Source: Cognatishimia activa
Lineage (GTDB): Bacteria; Pseudomonadota; Alphaproteobacteria; Rhodobacterales; Rhodobacteraceae
Length of the DNA: 64,000 bases
Direction of reading: 5' to 3'
Assembly: GCF_026016445.1 (NCBI RefSeq)
Contig: NZ_CP096147.1
Coordinates: forward strand, 718,501 to 782,500
Below the pieces are notes generated by a model. That model saw nothing but the letters and a program-made list of their open reading frames with translations, searched no databases and was not told the origin of the DNA. Both the position numbers and the translations under genes were made by a program. Shown piece after piece: positions 17,552 through 27,280 of this stretch. Each line of letters opens with the position of its first letter. Position 1 is the first letter of the stretch.

Positions 17552-18999
17552 TGGATCAGGCCCTCTAACGTTAGGAAACGGGAGGCCAAAACCACAAAAA
17601 TAGTGAGGCCCAGAGTAATGCGGCTGATCGGGTCGCGCAGCGCAAAAACAACCGGGTCGTCATCGATTTCATCGCGCAGGGCTTTGAGCCAAGCGCGGAA
17701 GACCCAGAACATGATCAAAGGAGCGATTAACCACAATAGCTGAACAGCGCCATATGTAGCTGCAACGAAGGCACTGTTGAGATAAAGCGTCAGCGTCAGC
17801 ACTGCCAAACCACCTGTCGCCACACCCATGGGCAGGATCGCTGCAAGGTCAGAAACCAGATACCCACGCGCCATATCTTTACCCTGAGCTTCGACTTTGC
17901 GCATTTCAGTATAGCGTTTCATGAAAGCCAGACTAGCAAAGAAGAAGAGCGAGAAGTTCAGCAGCCAAGGGGAGAGCGCAACGCCGATTGCTACGCCGCC
18001 AATGAATATTCGAAGCGTGTAAAGGCAGGTCAGCACCACCACATCGACAATTGGTTTATGCTTTAACCATGCGGAGTAAAGCGTTGTTGATATGAGATAA
18101 AGTACGAACAAGGAGGTGAGCAGAGCCCCAAAGACGATGCTGCTGATCGACAGGGCTACTATAAGCAATACCAATGCAAATCCTGCCCCTGTAACAGGAC
18201 GCAAATCACCTGCAGCGAAAGGACGATACCGTTTCTTTGCATGTTTGCGATCAGCTTCGATATCAAGCAGATCGTTCACGATGTAGATCGCAGAGGCACA
18301 CAGGCAAAAGATCAATGTCGCCAAGAGCGCTTTTGCGACGAGTTCCACTTGCCCGTATTGATGGGAGAAAAACAGCGGCAAAAGGATCAACGCGTTTTTG
18401 GCCCATTGATGTGGCCGCATTGCCTTGAGCAGCGCATTGGTCACTGGCTTGTTGTCAGAGATCAAAAGGGAGGTTTTATCAGTTTCCTTTTGGAACTGAA
18501 GCGCAGCGGTTGGAGCATTCACATATCCCGCTCGTTTCGCGGCCTGCCAGATGGGAATATCAGCTGTAGAGTCTCCCAAGTATTCAAACTCATTGCTCTC
18601 ATCTTGAATGACCTTAAGCTTATCAGACCCTTTAAGATTGTTTCCGTTTTCAGATGCAATGATGTCATCAAAATTCCCAATGAAGTCAGCAACTTTTGTT
18701 GCAATCTTCATGTCAGTGGCACTGGCGAGAATGACGCGGCGACCACGGTCCTTCTCTTGCTGAATGTAGTCAAGTACCTCAGAGCGATAAGGTAGATTTT
18801 CAGGAGCAAACTCAGCCGTCTCAGAAATATAGGCCTTGGTTTCAGCGCGCCCACGCGATGCTGATTTCAATAGCTCGATCCAATGACCTGGCTTTGCGGC
18901 CACTTGGCATAGAAGTTCCTGGGCAACATCGGTTTTAACCAATGTGCCATCCAGATCCACATAAAGTGGCAACTCGTCATATGAATCGGTGTTTTGCAT
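17548..18999 (-). CDS. HAD phosphatase - UbiA prenyltransferase fusion (decaprenyl-phosphate phosphoribosyltransferase-like)
   Basis: The start is set at ATG 18999; a TTG one codon earlier is the alternative. Residues ~1-195 carry HAD motifs: YVDLDGTLV near 14, VILASATD near 90 and EYLGDSTADIP near 140. Residues ~205-483 are a UbiA membrane domain with AMRPHQWAKN, NDLLDIEADRKHAKKRYRP (first Asp-rich motif) and about eight helices. This UbiA subgroup resembles decaprenyl-phosphate 5-phosphoribosyltransferase of mycobacteria. The fused HAD could remove the 5-phosphate of the product. I infer formation of a polyprenyl-phosphate pentose used by the adjacent GT-C enzymes. Confidence 0.8.
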   Translation of the reverse strand: MQNTDSYDELPLYVDLDGTLVKTDVAQELLCQVAAKPGHWIELLKSASRGRAETKAYISETAEFAPENLPYRSEVLDYIQQEKDRGRRVILASATDMKIATKVADFIGNFDDIIASENGNNLKGSDKLKVIQDESNEFEYLGDSTADIPIWQAAKRAGYVNAPTAALQFQKETDKTSLLISDNKPVTNALLKAMRPHQWAKNALILLPLFFSHQYGQVELVAKALLATLIFCLCASAIYIVNDLLDIEADRKHAKKRYRPFAAGDLRPVTGAGFALVLLIVALSISSIVFGALLTSLFVLYLISTTLYSAWLKHKPIVDVVVLTCLYTLRIFIGGVAIGVALSPWLLNFSLFFFASLAFMKRYTEMRKVEAQGKDMARGYLVSDLAAILPMGVATGGLAVLTLTLYLNSAFVAATYGAVQLLWLIAPLIMFWVFRAWLKALRDEIDDDPVVFALRDPISRITLGLTIFVVLASRFLTLEGLIQ

Positions 19000-19114
19000 C
19001 AACTGCTCTCATTATGACCGTAATTTTGGCACAGAGTACTGACATATCGCTGCAAAAGATTGACCCAATTACGGTTAAATTGCGATAGGCAAATTATTTG
19101 TCGCGAAAGGTGCT

Positions 19115-20818
19115 TTGAAGATGATTACCTCAGAAAATCAACGTGTTGAGTGGAAATGGATGATCGCACTTTTCGCCGTCGCATTAGTTGTACGCATCAT
19201 CGGAGTCGATCATGGTGCCATTATTGGTGATGAACGCATCAATGAGGCTGCAAAGGTCTTAACCGGGCGTTTGGTGCCAGATCAGCATTTCTATCCGCCA
19301 TTACTGAATTATCTGACCGCAATTTTGTATGGATTCATGTTTGCAGTGGGCAAAGTCATGGGTGTCTGGCCTGACGCGACCGCATTCAGATCACAGTACT
19401 TCCAAGACCCAACGATATTCTCCGTTGCAGGCCGCGTTCTTGTCGCTGCCATTAGCGCGCTTATGGCGCCAATCGCTTATAAATTCGCTCGCAAAATGAA
19501 GTATGAAATGGGCGAGGCTTTACTAATTTCGACCGTCATTCTTCTCGCACCGCTGTCGGTGTATTTATCATTTATGTATAAGGGTGACCCTGCATTGGCC
19601 AGTTTTTCCCTGCTGACAATTCTCCTTATGGTGCGAAAAAGTCAAGTGCCCGAAAGTTGGAGGCTGGACATTTGGCTTGCTCTCTCAATGGTTTTGGCAC
19701 TCAGCTTCAAGCATTCCTTTGCGTTGAATATGCTGCCGCTTGCTATTGCGTATCTGGTCGCGATCTACCCACTAGTTGGGGTATCGGGGACGCTCTGGTC
19801 CGTTGTAAGAATTTTCCTTGTGGGGGTGATCACCTGGCCAGTTCTTAATATCGGCATAGTTTTGGATTTTCAGAACTTCTTAGATTTTCAAAAAATTCAG
19901 TCCGTAATGTCGATCACCGAGGGCGCTACGCTTTCGCAATCTTTGGGACTATTGGTTGAACGTGTTTTCCACCTGCAAAGCGGCTTAGGGCTTATTCTTC
20001 CGGTCCTTTTTCTGGCTTTTCCTTTAGTTGCCAACAGAACAGTGCAACCTCGCATGCTGATTTCGATCTGGTTGGCGACGATCGCCGGTATGATCTTAGT
20101 GGCTTATCTTGTGCGACTGCGTCAGCCAGAGCATCTTTGGGTTTCTTTCTTTGTCGTCGTGGCCTTTTTTGCAGCGCTCACACTGATTGAGATCTTACGT
20201 ATGCATCGCGCAGTGGGACGCATTTTGGGGGCAGGGGTTCTTGCTTTGGCGATCTTCGGATGCCTAGGGCTATGGCAGCAAACATTGGCTCGCCCGATCA
20301 CCCAGGAAATCGCGTCGGTGATTCAGGAAAATTACTCGGTTCGCAAGATTGCGACGGGCATTCCGTTACCCACAGTGCCTCAATCGCGAATTGCGCAAGA
20401 TTATGAGGTCGCGCGGCATCAACGGACGGCAAACAAGTATGACATTGAGCTCCCTCCCTTGTCCGCTGAGAGGATAATTCCGCTCAATAGCCCGAACTCT
20501 CAGTTCATTCTGCCGTTGCCCAATCCGATGTCGGGTCTTGAGAACGCAAGGGATGAAGATTTAGTGGGCAACATCCGTCCCTATGCGTGGCCCCCGCAAA
20601 TCGCGGATTGGACCTTGGATGCCTGGCTCGCGGATGGGGTCGATGTCTTTGTTGTCTCAAACTTGCCATATCTGATGCATGAGACCAGTTCTGTGATGCT
20701 GCGAGCCTTCTATCAGGATTTGAACGAACGCTGTAAAGTGACTGCGGAGTTTGAACCTCGCAAGCCTCTGTTTTTGGAAAGAAAAACAATCATTATGGAT
20801 TGTTCAATGCGGCCCTAA
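19115..20818 (+). CDS. GT-C membrane glycosyltransferase (ArnT/PMT-like), copy A
   Basis: The 567 residues comprise an N-terminal set of about ten to eleven membrane helices and a ~150-residue C-terminal soluble domain. After the first helix comes [14 protein letters not shown] with the acidic pair (Asp-Glu) that is catalytic in GT-C enzymes, then [14 protein letters not shown]. These enzymes use polyprenyl-phosphate sugars on the periplasmic side. It diverges from the HAD-UbiA gene, with 115 bases between. The stop overlaps the converging crotonase by four bases. A paralogue of the same length is at 22764. Confidence 0.82.
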   Translation: MKMITSENQRVEWKWMIALFAVALVVRIIGVDHGAIIGDERINEAAKVLTGRLVPDQHFYPPLLNYLTAILYGFMFAVGKVMGVWPDATAFRSQYFQDPTIFSVAGRVLVAAISALMAPIAYKFARKMKYEMGEALLISTVILLAPLSVYLSFMYKGDPALASFSLLTILLMVRKSQVPESWRLDIWLALSMVLALSFKHSFALNMLPLAIAYLVAIYPLVGVSGTLWSVVRIFLVGVITWPVLNIGIVLDFQNFLDFQKIQSVMSITEGATLSQSLGLLVERVFHLQSGLGLILPVLFLAFPLVANRTVQPRMLISIWLATIAGMILVAYLVRLRQPEHLWVSFFVVVAFFAALTLIEILRMHRAVGRILGAGVLALAIFGCLGLWQQTLARPITQEIASVIQENYSVRKIATGIPLPTVPQSRIAQDYEVARHQRTANKYDIELPPLSAERIIPLNSPNSQFILPLPNPMSGLENARDEDLVGNIRPYAWPPQIADWTLDAWLADGVDVFVVSNLPYLMHETSSVMLRAFYQDLNERCKVTAEFEPRKPLFLERKTIIMDCSMRP

Positions 20819-21621
20819 CTGTTGGGGCGTACACGTGCTGCTGTCTTGTCTGCGAAGGCCGCGAGGCGAGCACGCGCATCTGGTTGGGTATTCACCACAC
20901 CCGCAACTACGGCTTCCGCGTAGGCAGCATCCAAAGCCGACATATTTTGCATGTGGCTTATCGCAGAACAGATCGCGAAATTGGTGAGCGGAAGGTTTGC
21001 TGCCGCGCGTTGCGCGAGTTCTAGGGCACGATCAAAGCTGGAGCCTTCTACCAAATACTGCGCAAGGCCGAGGTCGATGGCTTCTTGTCCCTGATAAACA
21101 CGTCCAGTCAGCATCATGTCGATCATCCGAGCTTTTCCGATGAGATCTGCGACCCGTATAGTCGCGCCACCACCTGTGAACAGGCCACGTTGTCCTTCAG
21201 GAAGCGCAAAATAGGTGCTCTGATCCGCGACACGGATGTGTACCGAACTCGCAAGTTCCAGCCCTCCACCTACTACCGCGCCTTTCAGAGCCGCGATCAC
21301 AGGCACACCACCATATTCCATTTTGTTAAAGGCTTCGTGCCAGCGCAGGCAAACATGCATGAAATCTGCTGGGCTGCGATCTTCATCGTGATGTTCAATC
21401 AGGTCGAGACCCGCGCAGAAGTGATCCCCTTCAGCTGCAAGCACAATCGCCTTTGCACCCGCTCTTGGCGCATTTGTAAAAAGGGTGACCAGCTCTTCAA
21501 TCGTGTCCAAGTTCAGCGCGTTGCGCTTTGTGGGCCGGTTCAGCGTTACAACCCAGACGCCATCATCGTGCTTTTCCAGTTTTAGGTTGGAGAATTGTTC
21601 TGCTGTAACTTGCGGTGCCAT
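20815..21621 (-). CDS. Enoyl-CoA hydratase/isomerase (crotonase) family protein
   Basis: This 268-residue protein has the crotonase fold: [15 protein letters not shown] near 29, the oxyanion-hole AGLDL near 70 and the second oxyanion helix [13 protein letters not shown] near 113. A Glu in LPEGQRGLF and the GGGATIR segment are in the usual active-site region. The substrate cannot be read from the sequence. It diverges from an AraC-type regulator at 21731, which is likely to control it, and it separates two GT-C paralogues without an obvious connection to them. Confidence 0.88.
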   Translation of the reverse strand: MAPQVTAEQFSNLKLEKHDDGVWVVTLNRPTKRNALNLDTIEELVTLFTNAPRAGAKAIVLAAEGDHFCAGLDLIEHHDEDRSPADFMHVCLRWHEAFNKMEYGGVPVIAALKGAVVGGGLELASSVHIRVADQSTYFALPEGQRGLFTGGGATIRVADLIGKARMIDMMLTGRVYQGQEAIDLGLAQYLVEGSSFDRALELAQRAAANLPLTNFAICSAISHMQNMSALDAAYAEAVVAGVVNTQPDARARLAAFADKTAARVRPNS

Positions 21622-21671
21622 TGTCTGCTCCCAGTAATTTGCTTACTACGCCAAATAACAGCGCGGCAATT

Positions 21672-21694
21672 GCTAATATATGCTTATATATGAC
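21672..21694. promoter_or_regulatory. Tandem AT-rich repeats in the crotonase/AraC divergent promoter
   Basis: Two near-identical units (TAATATATG and TTATATATG, about one helical turn apart) lie in the 109-base gap between the divergent start codons. Direct half-sites one turn apart are typical targets of AraC-type dimers; this is an inference from position and pattern. Confidence 0.35.
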
Positions 21695-21730
21695 AATCTA
21701 TTTGCATAAAGTGACACAAGGGGGCGTTAA

Positions 21731-22738
21731 GTGGTAAGTGACCAACGGCATTCCACAGTTTCATATCTACTGATTGAAGATCTTCTTGACGCCATCCGTG
21801 AGATTGCAGAGCCGCATGTCTTTCATCAAATTTTGCTGAAAGCGGGGATTTCAATTCCAGGAGATCGGCGCAAAGCTCGGATTTCTCGCGATCAAATCGT
21901 GCGCCTTTATAAGGTCGCAGCCCATATGACAGGCGACGAAATGATGGGCCTCTGGAGCAGGCCCATTCGCAAAGGAGCGCTTAAGCAGATATGCGTGGCG
22001 AGCTTGTCTGCCTCTTCGCTGGGCGCCGGCATCTTTCGTATGGCAACTTTCTGGAATTTGGTTCTGGATGATTGTCAGTTGAAACTTACAGCCTCGAATG
22101 ATCACGCGCATTTGGCTCTCATTCCGCAAGAGGGGGCACAACTTAATCGATTTGGGCAGATGCTGCTTCTGAAGCTGACACATGGTTTGGCGTCATGGTT
22201 GGCGGGACGGGAATTGCCCGTAGCTCAGGTTGGTTTTGCATTTCCTCAACCCGAATTTGCCGAAGACTACCCAGTATTGTTCCCAGCGAATTGCAAGTTT
22301 AGTGCCCCGATTTCGCAAATATCATTTGACCGCGCGCTTTGGGCAAATCCGATCAATCGCCAGTTCTCTGAACTATCAGAATTCTTAAATCAGGCGCCAA
22401 GAGATTGGATTTTTACGTCATCCCACGAACATGCGCTTGCATTGCAGGTTCGTGAGCATCTCTATCAGACACATTTTGAAGCAACGCTCCAAAGTACTGC
22501 GGATTATATGAATGTGACCACAAGGACACTCATCAGACGTCTTGAAGCGCAGGCGACTTCTTTCCAAACGATCAAAGACAATACGCGCCGAGATCAGGCC
22601 ATGTCAGCTTTGTCAGAGGGGGTGAGCGTTGAAGCCGTTGCTCAAGATCTTGGGTTCTCGTCCGTATCAACCTTTCATCGTGCATTTAAAAGCTGGACGG
22701 GCCTCACGCCTGCGGGTTTTCGTAAAAGCGCAGTTTGA
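21731..22738 (+). CDS. AraC family transcriptional regulator (OruR-like N-terminal domain)
   Basis: The 335 residues start with GTG and show the arabinose-binding-like N-domain of the OruR/ArgR-like AraC subgroup. The C-terminal ~100 residues hold the two HTH motifs: LQSTADYMNVTTRTLIRRLE near 257, then VEAVAQDLGFSSVSTFHRAF near 300 with the final WTGLTPAGFRK. It is divergent to the crotonase gene and probably regulates it together with itself. The effector is unknown. Confidence 0.9.
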   Translation: MVSDQRHSTVSYLLIEDLLDAIREIAEPHVFHQILLKAGISIPGDRRKARISRDQIVRLYKVAAHMTGDEMMGLWSRPIRKGALKQICVASLSASSLGAGIFRMATFWNLVLDDCQLKLTASNDHAHLALIPQEGAQLNRFGQMLLLKLTHGLASWLAGRELPVAQVGFAFPQPEFAEDYPVLFPANCKFSAPISQISFDRALWANPINRQFSELSEFLNQAPRDWIFTSSHEHALALQVREHLYQTHFEATLQSTADYMNVTTRTLIRRLEAQATSFQTIKDNTRRDQAMSALSEGVSVEAVAQDLGFSSVSTFHRAFKSWTGLTPAGFRKSAV

Positions 22739-22763
22739 ACTCGCCTTCTACGCCCAGATCGAT

Positions 22764-24467
22764 TTATGCCCCATCACAATCCAAAATGGTCACATCTCGT
22801 TCGAGGAATAGCGGCTTTCTCGCCGGCACGACCTCAATTTCCTCGCAACGCTCACTAAGCTCAACAAAAAGTGGTTTCATTACTGGCGCTGCATCATGGA
22901 ATAGCCAAGAGTCCAAATCTTGGATCATGAACATGCTGAAGCCCTGATCCAACCAGGTCTGCAACTGCCAGTCTTCGGCCTGCGGCGGCCAGGCGAAGGG
23001 CTCTACCTTTCCATTCAACTCTTCATCGGTTGAGTTTTCGAGACCGTACATCACCATGGGCAAGCCCACATAGTCGTAGGATTTACGGTTGTTGGCATGT
23101 TCAATCCGCTCTTCTGCTTGCTCAGGCATTGTCACGCCATATTTGTCAGCGATGCGCTGCACGCGTTCGGCCTCAAAATCCATTGATGCAGGCGATTTTT
23201 GCAGGGGCAGGGCGATATTTACTGCGATTTTCCGTTCCGGGTAGTTCATTTCGATCCGGTCCGCCAAGTCGTGGGATATCGGCTGCGCAAGTGCTTGGCG
23301 CCAAATTGAAATGTCGCCGAATAGAGAAATCGCGAGCGCCGCGGCAATGATCACTGCTCCTACAGTAGATGATCTCCTGAAGATGCAGATCAAACTGATT
23401 GTCGCGAAGAGCTGCATTACCATAAAATGAGCGATCCAGAGCTGTTCTGGCTGCCGCAGGCCAACAATTGCTGCAAGTAAGAGCAACGCGGCGACCGTTG
23501 CTGCCCAAATTCCCAATAGCATGGCTCGTTGTTCTATCCGGCTCGCCAGAACCGGGAAAAGCAGAAAGGCGATGGGCATCAAAATGCCTTGGCCAATATG
23601 CCAGCTCGCGGCCGTCTGAACCATTTTCGCGACGGCATCGACAATATTCCCATTCTCAGAAACCGACATCACTTTCTGAATTTGCTGAAAGCGAATAAAC
23701 CCTTCCAGATCCAAGAGAATGCCGATGTTCAAGAATGGCCACAGCAGGAGCGTCGTACCCACAATTCTTGTGAGTGCGCTCAGGCCTGATTTCAGGTCAT
23801 GTTTGGAGCCAACGACAATGACAAAGGTGATTGCAAAGGGGACCAGCAAAAGGATTGCGGAATGTTTGAAGCTCAGAGCTAAACAGACGCCGACACCTAT
23901 CAAGTAATCAAGTCGGAGAAGACCTGGGGATTGCGTCTTACGGATCATCAGGAGGATGATCCAAACCGTGGCGGTCGCAACACCCAGATCGCCTTTGAAA
24001 ATATAGGACAGCAAAACCGAAATAGGGGCCAAACCCGCAAAAGCAGCGATAACGAAGCTTTCGATTTTCCCAAAGGCCAACACTCTACCAATTCGATAGA
24101 ATAGCGGTGTCATCAAAGCTGCGATTGCCCCGGTGAGTGCTCGGGCGGTAAGATAGAATATTGTTGGGTCTTCAAAGTATTGCGCACGAAATGCGCCAGT
24201 ATTCGGCCACCAATCCAGGATATTCCCGACGACGTAGAGGCCCCCATAAAGAACGGCGGCAATATAGTGCATCAATGGTGGGTAAAAGTGCTGATCTGGA
24301 ACCAACTGCCCTGCTAAGACTTTTGCGGCTTGGTTTACCCGTTCATCGCCGTGAAAGTACCCCCAATCAAGACCAATGAACCTGACAGCCCAGGCGAGCA
24401 GGAAAAGGAAAATTAAAATATGCCAATCCATCTTCGGCGTCGGCGTATCTAATTCATGATTAACCAA
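22764..24467 (-). CDS. GT-C membrane glycosyltransferase (ArnT/PMT-like), copy B
   Basis: The 567-residue product has the same length and layout as the protein encoded at 19115: GDERVNQAAKVLAG after the first helix, [27 protein letters not shown], and a C-terminal soluble domain with EPFAWPPQAEDWQL. About half of the residues look identical by eye. It transfers a sugar from a lipid carrier at the periplasmic side, by family. It is read leftward and converges with the AraC gene. The paralogues probably act on different acceptors or sugars. Confidence 0.82.
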   Translation of the reverse strand: MVNHELDTPTPKMDWHILIFLFLLAWAVRFIGLDWGYFHGDERVNQAAKVLAGQLVPDQHFYPPLMHYIAAVLYGGLYVVGNILDWWPNTGAFRAQYFEDPTIFYLTARALTGAIAALMTPLFYRIGRVLAFGKIESFVIAAFAGLAPISVLLSYIFKGDLGVATATVWIILLMIRKTQSPGLLRLDYLIGVGVCLALSFKHSAILLLVPFAITFVIVVGSKHDLKSGLSALTRIVGTTLLLWPFLNIGILLDLEGFIRFQQIQKVMSVSENGNIVDAVAKMVQTAASWHIGQGILMPIAFLLFPVLASRIEQRAMLLGIWAATVAALLLLAAIVGLRQPEQLWIAHFMVMQLFATISLICIFRRSSTVGAVIIAAALAISLFGDISIWRQALAQPISHDLADRIEMNYPERKIAVNIALPLQKSPASMDFEAERVQRIADKYGVTMPEQAEERIEHANNRKSYDYVGLPMVMYGLENSTDEELNGKVEPFAWPPQAEDWQLQTWLDQGFSMFMIQDLDSWLFHDAAPVMKPLFVELSERCEEIEVVPARKPLFLERDVTILDCDGA

Positions 24468-24937
24468 TGCTCACCTCTAAAAATATGATGATCCACTGTT
24501 AACACTTTTTTAAGCTGATTGCGGAAGAAAATCCGAGTCGCGATATAACAATTCAGTGCTGTATAAATTGGATGAGTGGCGGTTAAGCCAAATAAGAACG
24601 GTATGGTCATTACGATTGGCTGTGTGGCCAGACGGCCATTTTTCATGAAGTTGAATGACTTCCGTTTCTTTTTGAGCCGAGATCGCAGCTCAGTGGTTTT
24701 AAATCGCCTTGATCAATGCGAGGCGATTTTATCGATTAGAAATGCACGAATTTTGAACTGGACGGGGCAGATCCCAAAAACTGTAGTCAGCCTCATTCTC
24801 AATCGTAATTGGTCGCTGATGACTGAGTAAGATGGCATCATCATTGATATAGCTTACGGCAGCTTTCGCAGAACCATCGATGCGCTGAAAGGCGAGTACG
24901 CTACAAGCAATTGAAATGATTTGGGATATCCAAGTTA
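24468..24937. other. Gap of 470 bases with two inverted repeats and no convincing gene
   Basis: Between the GT-C copy B start and the tRNA no gene is convincing. A perfect 9-bp repeat (AAATCGCCT at 24701-24709 with AGGCGATTT at 24721-24729) and a 5-bp hairpin with TTTTT (24625-24643) are seen. The 84-codon frame at 24576 has no ribosome site or recognisable domain. The region upstream of 24467 probably holds the promoter of the GT-C gene. Confidence 0.4.
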
Positions 24938-25024
24938 TGGTGCGGTCGAGAAGACTCGAACTTCCACTCCGGTTAAGGAACAGCGACCTCAACGCTGCGC
25001 GTCTACCAATTCCGCCACGACCGC
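24938..25024 (-). tRNA. tRNA-Leu (anticodon GAG)
   Basis: On the minus strand an 87-base cloverleaf can be drawn. The acceptor is GCGGTCG/CGACCGC followed by A and an encoded CCA. The anticodon stem CAGCG/CGCTG encloses the loop TTGAGGT, giving anticodon GAG. The D arm has TTGGTAGACGC, the variable arm is long as in class II tRNAs, and the T arm contains GTTCGAGTC. It reads CUC and CUU codons. Confidence 0.95.
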
Positions 25025-25128
25025 ACATGACTTGGTGACGGGGTCTATATCGAGTCGCCTTTTGGATGTGAAGCAGAAAAACGAGCGCTAAAGCAAAAAT
25101 ATTTGTGCGCAATGATGGATGGGTCCCG

Positions 25129-25650
25129 TCACGCACTGAAACGTGTGAGAGGAAGGATGCTTCTGAGTTTCTGATCTTTGCGTTTAGACGTCCGCCAGAC
25201 GAGAATACCGATATACATCAGGCTCATAAGGGTTAGGCCGAGTAAGGGGCTTTCGTTCGAAAAAGCCCGTGACAAGGTGCGATCTGGCAAAAAGTTAAGC
25301 ACCATCGGTAAGCCCAGTCCAAAGGTCGCCAGGTTACGAAGCGCAGCTTGATGGCCTTTGATATTGCCTTTGATGGCCATTCGAATAGCGGAGTAAAGCG
25401 ACCACAGGGCCAGGATCGCAAGACCGTGCAAGAAACTGAAACGGCCAAATCCACCCACGGCAGATATGGAGAAAGACGACAACGCTGTGATGGCCATGGC
25501 GATGACCCACGCGTAGCCAAGGATTTTGTGCAAACGGTCGCGTTTCTGTCGCCACAAAACAAATGGGGTGAGGCAAAAGGCAAAAGTCGCTGCACCTGCA
25601 TGTAAAGCGACATTTGGTTGCATATTTGTAAGAACGCTCAGGGTTGTCAT
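25129..25650 (-). CDS. DUF2306-type membrane protein
   Basis: This ~173-residue product has four to five membrane segments, an HKILGYAWVIAMAITALSSF stretch typical of DUF2306 proteins, and His residues near the membrane (LHAGAA, LHKILG, FLHGLA). Function in the family is unknown. ATG 25650 was chosen; a GTG at 25662 would add four residues. It is divergent to the LytTR regulator at 25744, with under 100 bases between. Confidence 0.75.
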   Translation of the reverse strand: MTTLSVLTNMQPNVALHAGAATFAFCLTPFVLWRQKRDRLHKILGYAWVIAMAITALSSFSISAVGGFGRFSFLHGLAILALWSLYSAIRMAIKGNIKGHQAALRNLATFGLGLPMVLNFLPDRTLSRAFSNESPLLGLTLMSLMYIGILVWRTSKRKDQKLRSILPLTRFSA

Positions 25651-25743
25651 GATTGGGTCCACGCATTGGTTTCAAGTTGAAAAAACCATCTCTCGCTGTC
25701 ACATCTATCGCCAGAGTGAAGTCGCAAATGACCGGAGCGATAC

Positions 25744-26529
25744 GTGGAAGATAGCCCTTTGCAGCTTGCGAAGCGTGAAATGCAATTGAGTTTGCGCAAT
25801 AAACCCGTTTGGGTTGGGCTTTTTGCGGCTGGCTTTATCCTTGGACTGGCTGGACCCTTTGGCACTGATCAGGTTTTGCGTTTGATCCCAAGGCTTATCT
25901 ATTGGACAGCGCTGACAATTGGTTTCTATTTCGTTGGGTCATTCATTGGTACTTTTCTGAATCGAGTATTTGCCGCTTGGAACCTGCCATTCTGGCCAAG
26001 CGTTGTGATCGCTGGGGCAGGGGCTGGGCTTGCGATTTTCCTGATCTTGATGGGGATCAACATCGCGCTATTTGACGTACCACTGGATTGTGCCACTTGT
26101 CATATTATCCTTGGGGCAAATGTCGTCGGGATTTCGATTATAGTCACAGTGGCAATTGTCTATATTCAGCAGTCCCTGCTGCAATCTGCACCAGTTCAAG
26201 AAGGAGCCGGTGCACCGGCAATCTTGAAGCGGTTGCCACTGGAAAAACGTGGCGCATTGGTTTCGATGTCTGTCAGCGATCATTACGTTGAAGTTGTCAC
26301 TGAAAAAGGAACCGAGCTTCTGTTAATGCGCCTGACAGATGCCATGGGCGAAACCGGCGATACACAGGGATTGCAGGTTCACCGCTCTCACTGGGTTGCT
26401 CTGGATGCGATTAAGGGCGCACGTCGGGAAGGTGCGAAAGCTGTGTTGACCCTGACCGATGGACGTGAAATTCCTGCAAGCCGCACCTATGTACCGTCTT
26501 TAAAAGAGGCTGGGGTTCTCCCCAGGTAG
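25744..26529 (+). CDS. Membrane-anchored LytTR-type DNA-binding regulator
   Basis: The 261 residues have about four hydrophobic segments between residues 23 and 140. A C-terminal LytTR-like domain follows at ~160-255, with LVSMSVSDHYVEVVTEKGTE, the HRSHWV element near 218 and ASRTYVPSLKEAG at the end. LytTR domains bind DNA with beta strands, so the protein is a membrane-tethered one-component regulator by inference. A Cys-x-x-Cys-His (CATCH) lies between membrane segments and could sense redox or bind metal. It ends three bases before lipB. Confidence 0.82.
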   Translation: MEDSPLQLAKREMQLSLRNKPVWVGLFAAGFILGLAGPFGTDQVLRLIPRLIYWTALTIGFYFVGSFIGTFLNRVFAAWNLPFWPSVVIAGAGAGLAIFLILMGINIALFDVPLDCATCHIILGANVVGISIIVTVAIVYIQQSLLQSAPVQEGAGAPAILKRLPLEKRGALVSMSVSDHYVEVVTEKGTELLLMRLTDAMGETGDTQGLQVHRSHWVALDAIKGARREGAKAVLTLTDGREIPASRTYVPSLKEAGVLPR

Positions 26530-26532
26530 ATC

Positions 26533-27186
26533 ATGGTCGAATGGAAAATTACCCCTGGCTTGACGGACTATGATGATGCCGTTGCCTTTATGGAGGCGCG
26601 TGCGGACGCCATTCGGAATGGTGATGCTGATGAGTGCATTTGGCTTGTAGAGCATCCGCCGCTTTATACCGCTGGGACCTCTGCAAAGAACGAAGACTTG
26701 ACTGATCCAGATCGTTTTCCTGTCTACACCAGCAAGCGTGGTGGGCAGTATACTTATCATGGTCCGGGTCAGCGGGTCATCTATGTCATGCTCGATGTGG
26801 CCAAACGTGGCAAAGACGTGCGCGGTTTTGTGGAGCAATTAGAACGCTGGGTGATTGAGACACTGGACCAGTTCAATGTGAAAGGCGAAATCCGCTGCGG
26901 ACGCGTGGGCGTCTGGGTCGAGCGCGATGACAAGCCACTGACGATCAGCGGACAAAAGGCAGAAGACAAAATCGCTGCAATTGGCATCCGCCTGCGCAAA
27001 TGGGTGAGCTTTCACGGGATTTCGATTAACGTCGAACCAGACTTGGAGCATTTCACAGGTATTGTTCCCTGCGGCATCACTGAGTTCGGGGTGACGTCTT
27101 TGGTGGATTTGGGGCTGCCGGTCACGATGGATGACTTGGACGTCGCGCTAAAATCCACATTTGAAACCACTTTTGAAGCGCAGTGA
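26533..27186 (+). CDS. lipB: Octanoyl-(acyl carrier protein):protein N-octanoyltransferase
   Basis: LipB moves octanoate from acyl carrier protein to lipoyl domains, the first step of lipoate synthesis. The 217 residues carry the family marks: [11 protein letters not shown] near 40, the [12 protein letters not shown] signature near 71-82, the catalytic Lys in [10 protein letters not shown] near 143, and the catalytic Cys in [10 protein letters not shown] near 177. The length is standard. The gene lies 3 bases after the LytTR regulator, so they may be co-transcribed. Confidence 0.96.
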   Translation: MVEWKITPGLTDYDDAVAFMEARADAIRNGDADECIWLVEHPPLYTAGTSAKNEDLTDPDRFPVYTSKRGGQYTYHGPGQRVIYVMLDVAKRGKDVRGFVEQLERWVIETLDQFNVKGEIRCGRVGVWVERDDKPLTISGQKAEDKIAAIGIRLRKWVSFHGISINVEPDLEHFTGIVPCGITEFGVTSLVDLGLPVTMDDLDVALKSTFETTFEAQ

Positions 27187-27280
27187 TCAATTCAATCAGA
27201 CCGCGCTCTTTTGTCCATTGCGGATCATTGTCCAGGAACTAGGTTGTGCGATGAACGCGCAAGCTAAAGTGAGGGATACG

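Noticed and set aside
24576..24830. An 84-codon frame in the gap before the tRNA-Leu
   Set aside because: No ribosome site, no membrane or domain pattern, and it runs through an inverted repeat.
24938..25024. tRNA-Leu as an integration site for a mobile element
   Set aside because: No integrase, direct repeat of the tRNA end, or foreign gene block was seen next to it.
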